A stretch of 11,937 nt of DNA from positions 13,083-25,019 of the forward strand of contig PLSZ01000114.1 in NCBI GenBank assembly GCA_003164305.1. Reading direction: 5' to 3'. Under the pieces are notes generated by a model. It was not told the origin of the DNA, made no database searches, and worked only from the letters and a program-made list of their open reading frames with translations. The stretch is from Acetobacteraceae bacterium (GTDB taxonomy: Bacteria > Pseudomonadota > Alphaproteobacteria > Acetobacterales > Acetobacteraceae). Of the stretch, positions 1 through 5,459 are shown piece after piece (within the stretch, counting starts at the first letter, position 1; each line of letters starts with the position of its first letter). A program made the translations under genes and the position numbers.

Positions 1-358
1 CGCCGGACTCGAACACCCGGATCGGTTTCGGTCCGCCGCGATCCAGCAGCGCCGGGATTTTCGAATTTGGGTTGATCGCGACGAAACCGCTGCCGAACTG
101 ATCGCCGTCACCGATTTTGATCAGCCAGGCGTCGTATTCCGCGCCGGTATGGCCAAGCGCCAGCAGTTCCTCCAGCATCACGGTAACTTTTTGGCCGTTC
201 GGTGTTCCAAGAGAATAAAGTTGCAACGGATGGCGGCCGACCGGCAATTCCTTTTCATGCGTGGGCCCGGCGATCGGGCGGTTGATGTTGGCGAAACGGC
301 CGGTCGTGGGCTTGTTGATCCAAACCGGTGGTGGCGTGTATTCGGTGGTGCTGCTCAC
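1..358 (-). CDS. yghU: YghU-like glutathione-dependent disulfide-bond oxidoreductase (GST superfamily), C-terminus outside window
   Basis: Reading leftward from a GTG at 358-356, the first 119 residues closely match what I recall of E. coli YghU, a cytosolic nu-class glutathione transferase that binds glutathione and reduces disulfides. Visible landmarks are the long N-terminal extension with FANINRP (residues 22-28), GPTHEK (31-36), the start of the thioredoxin fold with LYSLGTPNGQ (47-56), EYDAWLI (74-80), IGDGDQF (82-88), the cis-proline segment NSKIPAL (98-104), and VFESG (115-119), whose Glu-Ser normally holds the gamma-glutamyl part of glutathione. The GTG start is chosen because a near-perfect Shine-Dalgarno, AGGAGGT, lies 5 nt upstream on that strand. 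The all-helical C-terminal domain would lie beyond base 1. It diverges from the amidohydrolase gene across a 126-bp gap. Family assignment is strong; the physiological substrate is unknown. Confidence 0.93.
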   Translation of the reverse strand, partial: MSSTTEYTPPPVWINKPTTGRFANINRPIAGPTHEKELPVGRHPLQLYSLGTPNGQKVTVMLEELLALGHTGAEYDAWLIKIGDGDQFGSGFVAINPNSKIPALLDRGGPKPIRVFESG

Positions 359-484
359 GGGAGACCTCCTGCGTTGTGTTGGCGCGCAACCTGGCCATGC
401 CGGGCGGATCGCGCAAGCCATGGCGCCTGGCTATGCGCTGCCGGGTCCTCGGGATAGAACGATCCCGCTGAACGGGAGGCAACC
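359..484. promoter_or_regulatory. Divergent intergenic control region with inverted repeats
   Basis: This gap separates two divergent genes and so must contain the promoters for both, though I cannot place convincing -35/-10 boxes. It holds a large hyphenated inverted repeat: GCGCAAGCCA (411-420) against TGGCTATGCGC (428-438), 10 paired bases with one bulged A (433) and a 7-nt centre. Closer to the amidohydrolase start, CGGGAT (450-455) pairs with ATCCCG (462-467), while TCCCG (463-467) could instead pair with CGGGA (473-477), which overlaps the ribosome site GGGAGG (474-479). The first repeat could be an operator and the second pair could be competing RNA hairpins; both roles are inference. 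Confidence 0.5.
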
Positions 485-1312
485 ATGCGAACGATCGACG
501 TCCAGGTCCACGCCTATGAGCACAATCACCCCGCCCGTCCCTGGGCTGGCGTGCTGCATGGCCCCGCGTCCGCGAACGGTGAGGAAATGACCGCCGCGAT
601 GGACGCCGTCGGTGTCGATGGCGCGATCATCGTGTCGACCTTCAATTTGTATCGTTACGATCCCAGCTATGCGTTGGAAGTTTACGCGAAATGGCCCGAC
701 CGGTTTCGCGTGGTGAAGCCGATCGATGTCACCGATCCGGCGATCGACGACGTCGTGGCCGATTGGGCGAAAACAGAGGGCGCGGTGGGCGTGCGCATCA
801 TGTTGCGCGACGAACTGCCGAGCGATCCGGCGGATCCCAGAGTGAACCGATCGTTCGCGGCGGCGGGTCGGCACGGGCTGCCGGTGAATTTCCTCTGTTG
901 GGGGCGGCTGGATCATGGGACGGAACTGGTGCGGCGCAACCCGGATACGGTGATCGTGATCGACCATCTGGGGTTGTTACAGCCCAACGAACCGCCTGTT
1001 TTGGCCGAGCCATGGGCCGATCTGCCGAAGCTGCTGGCGCTGGCGGCTTATCCGAACGTTCGCGTGAAAATCAGCGGGGCGTGTACTTTGTCCCGGGTGG
1101 GATTTCCGTATGACGATATCTGGGATCCGGTGCTGCGGATTATTGACGCGTTCGGATTGGATCGGTGCATGTGGGGAACGGATTGGACCCGGACAAGCGG
1201 AATGTTGACGTACGAGCAAGGGGTAAGACCGTTTCGCGAGACGACGCGGTTGTCCGAGGACGATAAGGCACAGTTGATGGGCGGGACGGTGGAGAAGGTT
1301 TACCGGTGGTAG
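485..1312 (+). CDS. Amidohydrolase-2 family TIM-barrel protein
   Basis: The 275-residue protein fits the amidohydrolase-2 family (PF04909), cytosolic TIM-barrel hydrolases, lactonases and decarboxylases acting on cyclic or aromatic acids and lactones. Landmarks are the N-terminal IDVQVH (residues 4-9), VVKPID (77-81), VIDHLG (158-163), VRVKISG (192-198) at the late barrel strand, and MWGTDW (229-234) with the usual catalytic Asp at 233. The N-terminal metal motif, often DxHxH, reads D5-x-Q7-x-H9, so one metal-ligand histidine is Gln; this points to altered or absent metal, as in metal-independent lactonase members. The ATG at 485 follows GGGAGG with a 5-nt spacer. It is probably first in an operon with the next three genes, which suggests hydrolysis or decarboxylation of a small organic acid in the same pathway. 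The substrate cannot be read from sequence. Confidence 0.9.
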   Translation: MRTIDVQVHAYEHNHPARPWAGVLHGPASANGEEMTAAMDAVGVDGAIIVSTFNLYRYDPSYALEVYAKWPDRFRVVKPIDVTDPAIDDVVADWAKTEGAVGVRIMLRDELPSDPADPRVNRSFAAAGRHGLPVNFLCWGRLDHGTELVRRNPDTVIVIDHLGLLQPNEPPVLAEPWADLPKLLALAAYPNVRVKISGACTLSRVGFPYDDIWDPVLRIIDAFGLDRCMWGTDWTRTSGMLTYEQGVRPFRETTRLSEDDKAQLMGGTVEKVYRW

Positions 1313-1313
1313 C

Positions 1314-1327
1314 CGCGGTTTGCCGCG
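1314..1327 (+). other. Short GC hairpin just after the amidohydrolase stop
   Basis: CGCGG (1314-1318), loop TTTG, CCGCG (1323-1327) form a compact 5-bp all-GC hairpin directly after the TAG stop. No T-run follows, so it is not a standard intrinsic terminator. It could act as an mRNA processing or stability element between the first two operon genes, or be chance in GC-rich DNA. The rest of the 66-bp gap carries only the next gene's ribosome site. Confidence 0.25.
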
Positions 1328-1378
1328 CCCCTGAAATCATCGCAGGATACTCGCCAACCACTCTCCAGGAGTCCCTCC

Positions 1379-2455
1379 ATGCCACTCGACTCCCAACGTA
1401 TCCATGAGATCCCGGACGATCTGCTCGCCGCCATCGACTATTGTTACGAGCAGGGCTGGACCGACGGCCTGCCGGTCATCCCGCCCGTTCTGGAACGCGT
1501 TCACGCCATGCTCGCGTTCGAGGGCCGGCCGCCCGAGGCGGTGATCGCCACGCATCCAGCCACCACCTTGCAACTGACTGTGCACGCCGCCGCGGTCAAC
1601 GCGGTCATGGCCGGCTGTCTGCCGGAGTATTTCCCCGTCCTGGTCGCCGCGTTCGAGGCGATGGACAAGCCGGAATTCAATTTCCACGGTTCGACCGCCA
1701 GCACCGGCGGTTCGGCGCCGCTGGTGATCGTCAGCGGCCCGGTCTGCGACGATATCGGCATGAACGCGGACGTGAATCTGTTCGGCCCAGGAAACCGGGC
1801 GAACGCGACGATCGGGCGCGCGGTGAGGTTGATCCTGCGCAATGTGTTTCAGATGATTCCTGGAATTTCCGACAAATCGACGCAGGGCAATCCGGGCAAG
1901 TACAGCTTTTGCATCGCGGAACGGGCGCGCGGCAATCCGTGGCCGTTGCTGTGCGAAACGCAAGATTATCCGCCAGGCGTTTCCAGCGTCACGGTGTTCG
2001 CCGGCGGCGGATTTTGCAATGTGGAGAACCACGGCGGCAACACGCCGGAACAAATCCTCGGGTCTGTCGCCGACGCCATGGCGAATTATGGCTGCATCAC
2101 GTTGGGGCAGAGCGTCGTGGTCCTCTCGCCCGAGCACATGGCGATCGTCGCCGGCGCCGGCTGGAGCCGGGAGGACGCTCAATCGTTCCTGTTTACACAC
2201 GCGAAACGGTCGGTCGAGGGAATGCAGTCGGTCGGCAAGTACCGGGACAGCGAATATGACCGCCAGCACGGCGATAAAGCCGATGCGCTGGTGGAGGACG
2301 GGTATGTCCATCGCGGCCTGTCGCCTCAGGACATTCTGATCACGATGGGGGGCGGCGATGCCGGCGGCCACTCGTGTTTCATTCCATCGTGGAGCCGGGG
2401 CCGAGGTTCGATCATGCAGCACAAACCGATCGGCGTTTGCATCGATTGCGTGTAA
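1379..2455 (+). CDS. Conserved protein of unknown function, likely partner of the adjacent UGSC selenoprotein; C-terminal CxxC
   Basis: This 358-residue protein has no function I can name. I recall proteins starting with the same signature, W-T-D-G-L-P-V-I-P-P (residues 27-36), near UGSC-family genes in other bacteria. It appears soluble: no signal peptide and no clear membrane segment. Conserved-looking blocks are the NFHGSTASTGGSAP region (101-114), a Gly/Asn-rich stretch from GMNADVNLFGPGNR into ATIGRAVR (127-150), DKSTQGNPGKYSFCIAE (165-181), VFAGGGFCNVENHGGNTPEQ (206-225), TMGGGDAGGHS (322-332), and a tail ending C-I-D-C-V with Cys354 and Cys357. Ten cysteines in all, plus the terminal CxxC, fit a redox role. 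The ATG at 1379 follows AGGAG (1367-1371). It ends 17 bases before the selenoprotein start, so the two are surely co-transcribed and may form one enzyme; that is inference. Confidence 0.88.
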   Translation: MPLDSQRIHEIPDDLLAAIDYCYEQGWTDGLPVIPPVLERVHAMLAFEGRPPEAVIATHPATTLQLTVHAAAVNAVMAGCLPEYFPVLVAAFEAMDKPEFNFHGSTASTGGSAPLVIVSGPVCDDIGMNADVNLFGPGNRANATIGRAVRLILRNVFQMIPGISDKSTQGNPGKYSFCIAERARGNPWPLLCETQDYPPGVSSVTVFAGGGFCNVENHGGNTPEQILGSVADAMANYGCITLGQSVVVLSPEHMAIVAGAGWSREDAQSFLFTHAKRSVEGMQSVGKYRDSEYDRQHGDKADALVEDGYVHRGLSPQDILITMGGGDAGGHSCFIPSWSRGRGSIMQHKPIGVCIDCV

Positions 2456-2472
2456 CCAAAGGGAGCAAAGAA

Positions 2473-2994
2473 ATGCGATTATACGATCCGACATCGTCCG
2501 GGCCTGAACGAAGCCTGTCTCGCGCGCCGGCGCTCACCGGGCTTGAGGGCAAGACCATCGGCATCCTGGAAAACAACAAGCTGAACGCCATGGAAATGCT
2601 GCGGGAAGTCGCGGCTTTGTTCGAAACGCGACATAATTGCATGGTCCGCTCGATCTGGCATAAATCCAACGCCAGCGCGCCCGCGCCGGCCGGAATGCTG
2701 GCCCAGGTGGTGGGTGAGGTCGATTTTCTGATCACCGGCCTGGGCGATTGAGGCTCTTGCTCGACGTGCAGTTTGCATGACGGCATCAGCTTCGAACAAC
2801 TGGGTAAACGGGCGGTGGTGCTGTGCACCGAACCGTTCGAGGTGACAGCGAAAAACATCGCCCGGATCATGGGGCTACCGACCTATCCGTTCCTGAAAGT
2901 GCGGCATCCGATTGGCAGTTGCACGTTACCGGAACTCAAGGAACGGGCGGAGGCCGCGTATCTCCAGGCGTTGCCGATCCTGTTGGAGGATTGA
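2473..2994 (+). CDS. UGSC-family selenoprotein with in-frame UGA (selenocysteine 93)
   Basis: The frame from ATG 2473 runs 92 codons, meets TGA at 2749-2751, then continues in the same frame to a TGA at 2992-2994. Reading the first TGA as selenocysteine gives 173 residues with U93-G-S-C96-S-T-C99, a UxxCxxC motif. This matches the UGSC (seleno)protein family, named for exactly this tetrapeptide. The part before the UGA holds GKTIGILENNK (26-36) and LITGLGD (86-92), as in a Rossmann-like strand leading to the redox site. The part after holds VVLCTEPF (115-122) and VRHPIGSC (143-150), resembling in order and spacing the selenocysteine region of GrdB of glycine reductase as I recall it. No signal peptide, so it is probably cytosolic. 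The start follows AAAGGGAG. The reaction is unknown; a reductase or redox role is inferred. Decoding requires the cell to have SelA, SelB, SelC and SelD, which are not in the window. Confidence 0.88.
2762..2782 (+). promoter_or_regulatory. Candidate bacterial SECIS element
   Basis: Just after the in-frame UGA, CGACGTGCA (2762-2770) pairs with TGCATGACG (2774-2782). The stem has eight pairs, including one G-U (2766/2778), and one A-A mismatch (2764/2780). It closes a three-base loop, GUU (2771-2773). The loop G is the first apical base and 19 nt separate it from the UGA. As I recall published rules for bacterial SECIS searches (stem of 4-16 bp, G in the first two loop bases, 16-37 nt from UGA), this fits all three. 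The hairpin also encodes residues 97-103. SelB binding is inferred. Confidence 0.7.
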
Positions 2995-3030
2995 GCGAAG
3001 GGCGCGCCGAAACGGTCGAGGAAACCAGGT

Positions 3031-3450
3031 ATGAGCAATCCGGCGTTTAAATTCGATCACGTCCACATCATCAGCGAGAACCCGCATGCTTCTGCCGCGT
3101 GGTATGTGGAGATGTTCGGCGCGACGATCGCCGCCGACACGGTCGCGCGCGGGGCGCCGCAGATCTTTGTCGAACTCGGTGGGATGACGATCCTCATTCG
3201 CGGCCGCCGGCCGGGCGAGGAGCCGGCAGCGGCTCGGCCGATGCGGCCTTACTCGGATTATTCGAGTCATAACGCCTATGGAACCGATCATTTCGGGTTC
3301 CTATATCAGGGCGACCTCACCGCGTTCCACGATGAATTGCGCGCCAAGGGTGTGCACTTTCCGGTCGCCCTGAAGCAGGGCGTGGGCGGCGGTTTACTTT
3401 GCTACGTCGCCGCCCCCGATGGCGTCAGCATCGAACTAATGCAGGCCTGA
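3031..3450 (+). CDS. VOC superfamily (glyoxalase/dioxygenase fold) protein
   Basis: This 139-residue protein has the length and layout of a single VOC domain made of two beta-alpha-beta-beta-beta modules. Module one opens with FDHVHIIS (residues 8-15), providing His10 as likely metal ligand, and ASAAWYVEMFGA (20-31), the usual helix after the first strand. Module two opens with GTDHFGF (84-90), providing His87, and ends with APDGVSIELMQ (128-138), providing Glu135. His, His and Glu fit a divalent-metal site, as in glyoxalase I, epimerases and extradiol dioxygenases. Sequence alone does not say which reaction. The ATG at 3031 follows GAGGA (3018-3022). It lies 36 bases after the selenoprotein stop and is probably the last gene of the rightward operon, since the next gene converges on it. 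A role on the same substrate as the amidohydrolase is plausible but inferred. Confidence 0.9.
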   Translation: MSNPAFKFDHVHIISENPHASAAWYVEMFGATIAADTVARGAPQIFVELGGMTILIRGRRPGEEPAAARPMRPYSDYSSHNAYGTDHFGFLYQGDLTAFHDELRAKGVHFPVALKQGVGGGLLCYVAAPDGVSIELMQA

Positions 3451-3478
3451 ACACGAACTCCGTCGAAACACTCAGGCC
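3444..3478. terminator. Inverted repeat spanning the convergent gene ends, possible bidirectional terminator
   Basis: GGCCTGA (3444-3450) and TCAGGCC (3472-3478) form a perfect 7-bp inverted repeat around a 21-base spacer. Each arm contains the stop codon of one convergent gene. There is no T-run on either side and the loop is long, so intrinsic termination is doubtful. The symmetry may simply reflect both genes ending in similar codons before TGA. No other terminator-like structure is visible between the two genes. Confidence 0.3.
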
Positions 3479-4401
3479 AAGGCGCGCCCCAGCAAGTCGA
3501 CCGATTCGCGCACGCCATCTTCCGGTGACAGAGCCAGGTCTTCGTGTTCGATCGATAGCACGTCGTCATAGCTGGCCGTGCGTAGCGCGCCGATGAACGC
3601 GCGCCACCAGGATGCGTCGTGGCCGCGGCCGAGCGTGACGTACGACCACGCGCGTTCCTCCAACCGGTCCATGGGCGTGACGTCGATCAGGCCATGCACC
3701 GCCGCGACGCCCGTGTTGATCCGCGTGTCCTTCGCGTGGACATGATAAATCGCGTCGCCAAGCGCCCCCACCGCGGCGAGGGGATCGGCGCCCATCCAGA
3801 ACAAATGGCTCGGGTCCAGATTGGCGCCGACCACCGGACCGACTGCCTCTCGCAGGCGAAACAAAGTTCGGACGTTGTAAACGTTCTGCTGACCGTGCAA
3901 TTCGAGACATAAATGCTCAACCCCGGCGGCGCGTGATTCGGCGGCCAGTCCGCGCCAATACGGAAGCAATTGCTCGGACCACTGGCGCTCCAGCACACGC
4001 GCGGCCTCGGGCGGCCAGGCCGTGGTCACCCAATTGGCGTTGGCGTCGCCAGGTCCGCCGGGACAGCCGGACATCATTATCACGCGGCGCAGGCCCATCA
4101 GACCCGCCAACGCGATCGTCTTGCTGGTGACCGCGCGATGCGCCTCCCCCGCCGCTCCGGGCAGTAACGGATTGCCGGAACAGTTCAGCGCGCTGATCGA
4201 CAATCCGTGATCGGCGGCCCGGGCGAGGAAGTCGGTTCGTTCGCGTTCCGACGCCAGCAACGCGTCCAAATTCAAATGCGGGGCGGGTGACCAATTGCCG
4301 CAGCCGAACTCGACCATCGTCACGCCGAAGCCGGCCACGGTGGGCAGCATTGTGTCCAACGGCAGATGCGCCAGACTGTCCGTGACGAGACCAATTCGCA
4401 T
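3472..4401 (-). CDS. Xylose-isomerase-like TIM-barrel sugar (phosphate) isomerase/epimerase
   Basis: The 309-residue product belongs to the AP-endonuclease-2/xylose-isomerase-like TIM-barrel family (PF01261), which includes IolE, IolI and many ketose epimerases. The four expected metal ligands are visible: Glu167 in CLELHGQ, Asp196 in NLDPSH (with His199), His222 in YHVHAKD, and Glu285 in SIEHED. The protein is cytosolic and probably isomerises or epimerises a ketose or inosose. ATG 4401 is chosen for an AGGAGGT ribosome site that lies inside the 3' end of the upstream iolG-like gene; only 3 bp separate the two, implying translational coupling. Its pairing with an inositol dehydrogenase suggests an IolI-like role (2-keto-myo-inositol to 1-keto-D-chiro-inositol), but similarity to IolI is general, so I give no symbol. 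Confidence 0.9.
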   Translation of the reverse strand: MRIGLVTDSLAHLPLDTMLPTVAGFGVTMVEFGCGNWSPAPHLNLDALLASERERTDFLARAADHGLSISALNCSGNPLLPGAAGEAHRAVTSKTIALAGLMGLRRVIMMSGCPGGPGDANANWVTTAWPPEAARVLERQWSEQLLPYWRGLAAESRAAGVEHLCLELHGQQNVYNVRTLFRLREAVGPVVGANLDPSHLFWMGADPLAAVGALGDAIYHVHAKDTRINTGVAAVHGLIDVTPMDRLEERAWSYVTLGRGHDASWWRAFIGALRTASYDDVLSIEHEDLALSPEDGVRESVDLLGRALA

Positions 4402-4404
4402 CGT

Positions 4405-5391
4405 TCAAACCTCCTGTGGCCGCACGGTGGCGCCGGTGCGCGCCGCTTCGACCGCGGCGTCCGCCAACAGCAGCGCGCGCAGGCCGTCCTCGGCATCGGG
4501 GCGCGCCGGCCCATCTCCCGCGACGGCGCGGATGAACGCATCCAGTTCCGCGCGATAGGCGGCGGCGTAACGTTCCAGAAAGAACGGCAGCACGGGATCG
4601 GAACGAAACCCGTCCGCGTTGGCCAGTTCGACCGTCGTCGCCACCACGTTGCCGGCCCGCAACAAGCCCGCCGAGCCATGCGCCTCGATCCGCTGGTCGT
4701 AGCCATAGGTAGCACGGCGCGAGTTGGAGATCTGGCACAGCCGCCCGGACGCGGCGCGCAAGGTGACGACCGCGGTATCGACGTCGCCCGCCTCACCGAT
4801 CGCCGGATCGACCAGGCAGGACGCGGCGGCGGTGACGGCGACCGGTTCCTCGCCCAACAGGAACCGCGCCATGTCCAGGTCGTGGATCATCATGTCGCGG
4901 AACAATCCGCCGGATGTCGCGACATAGGACAAAGGCGGCGGCGCGGGATCGCGACTGATGATGGTCAGCAATTCCAGCGCGCCGGCCTCCCCCGCATCGA
5001 GGCGCGCCTTCAGCGTGGCGAAATGCGGATCGAAGCGGCGATTGAAGCCGACCATCATAACGATCCCCGCGGCACGGACAGCGGCGACGCAGCTACGCAC
5101 GCGAGGGATCGCAAGGTCGATGGGTTTCTCGCAGAACACCGCGCGGCCGGACGCGGCGGCCTGCTCCACGTAATCGGCGTGCGTGGGCGTCGGCGAGGCG
5201 ATCAGCACGGCGTCGGCGCGCATCGCCTCGGCCACGCTGAGAGTGCGGGTGCCCAACGCATCGGCGAGGCTTTGGGCCGCCTCCGGAACGGCGTCGGCGA
5301 TTCCCGCGAGTCGCGCGTCCTTGTGGGCGGCGATGTTGCCGGCGTGAATGCGCCCGATTCGGCCGGCGCCCAGTACCGCGATATCAATCAT
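4405..5391 (-). CDS. iolG: Inositol 2-dehydrogenase, Gfo/Idh/MocA family
   Basis: This 328-residue cytosolic enzyme should oxidise myo-inositol (or a stereoisomer) with NAD to scyllo-inosose, the first step of inositol catabolism. The N-terminal Rossmann domain has AVLGAGRIGRIH (residues 5-16) for NAD binding. CEKPIDL (87-93) carries the catalytic-site Lys89. GGLFRDMMIHDLDMARFLLG (161-180) carries Asp166 and His170, spaced four apart like the Asp172/His176 pair I recall for B. subtilis IolG. Length is typical of IolG. The ATG at 5391 follows AGGGA on the leftward strand. It heads a two-gene operon with the isomerase and diverges from iolD over 68 bp, so the two sides are probably co-regulated. 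Related family members use scyllo-inositol or other cyclitols, so the exact stereoisomer is open. Confidence 0.9.
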   Translation of the reverse strand: MIDIAVLGAGRIGRIHAGNIAAHKDARLAGIADAVPEAAQSLADALGTRTLSVAEAMRADAVLIASPTPTHADYVEQAAASGRAVFCEKPIDLAIPRVRSCVAAVRAAGIVMMVGFNRRFDPHFATLKARLDAGEAGALELLTIISRDPAPPPLSYVATSGGLFRDMMIHDLDMARFLLGEEPVAVTAAASCLVDPAIGEAGDVDTAVVTLRAASGRLCQISNSRRATYGYDQRIEAHGSAGLLRAGNVVATTVELANADGFRSDPVLPFFLERYAAAYRAELDAFIRAVAGDGPARPDAEDGLRALLLADAAVEAARTGATVRPQEV

Positions 5392-5459
5392 GTCGTTCCC
5401 TCATTAAGCGATTGTGTCTAAGCGCGGCGGCGGCGACAATCCCGCGCGGGAGGACGCAC
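5392..5459. promoter_or_regulatory. Divergent iolG/iolD control region
   Basis: The 68-bp gap must drive both the leftward iolG pair and the rightward iolD operon. It contains GATTGT (5410-5415) and its reverse complement ACAATC (5436-5441), 20 bp apart, and a perfect 10-bp palindrome CCCGCGCGGG (5441-5450) whose right end overlaps the iolD ribosome site GGGAGGA (5448-5454). These are candidate operator sites for an inositol-responsive repressor. No convincing sigma-70 boxes can be placed. Confidence 0.45.

Noticed and set aside
1337..2494. Leftward open frame of about 385 codons opposite the CxxC protein gene
   Set aside because: Low-complexity Arg/Asp/His-rich translation and no ribosome site; the rightward frame has conserved blocks and a good start.
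2473..2994. Pseudogene or two separate small genes split at 2749-2751
   Set aside because: The frame is preserved on both sides, no ribosome site or plausible start precedes the second half, the junction forms a known selenocysteine motif, and a SECIS-like hairpin follows.
4366..5421. Rightward open frame of about 351 codons opposite iolG
   Set aside because: It is the antisense of a clear Gfo/Idh/MocA dehydrogenase and has Arg/Gly-rich composition.
5412..5459. TTG at 5412 as the iolD start
   Set aside because: It would add 16 residues without family similarity and lacks a ribosome site, while ATG 5460 has GGGAGGA 5 nt upstream.
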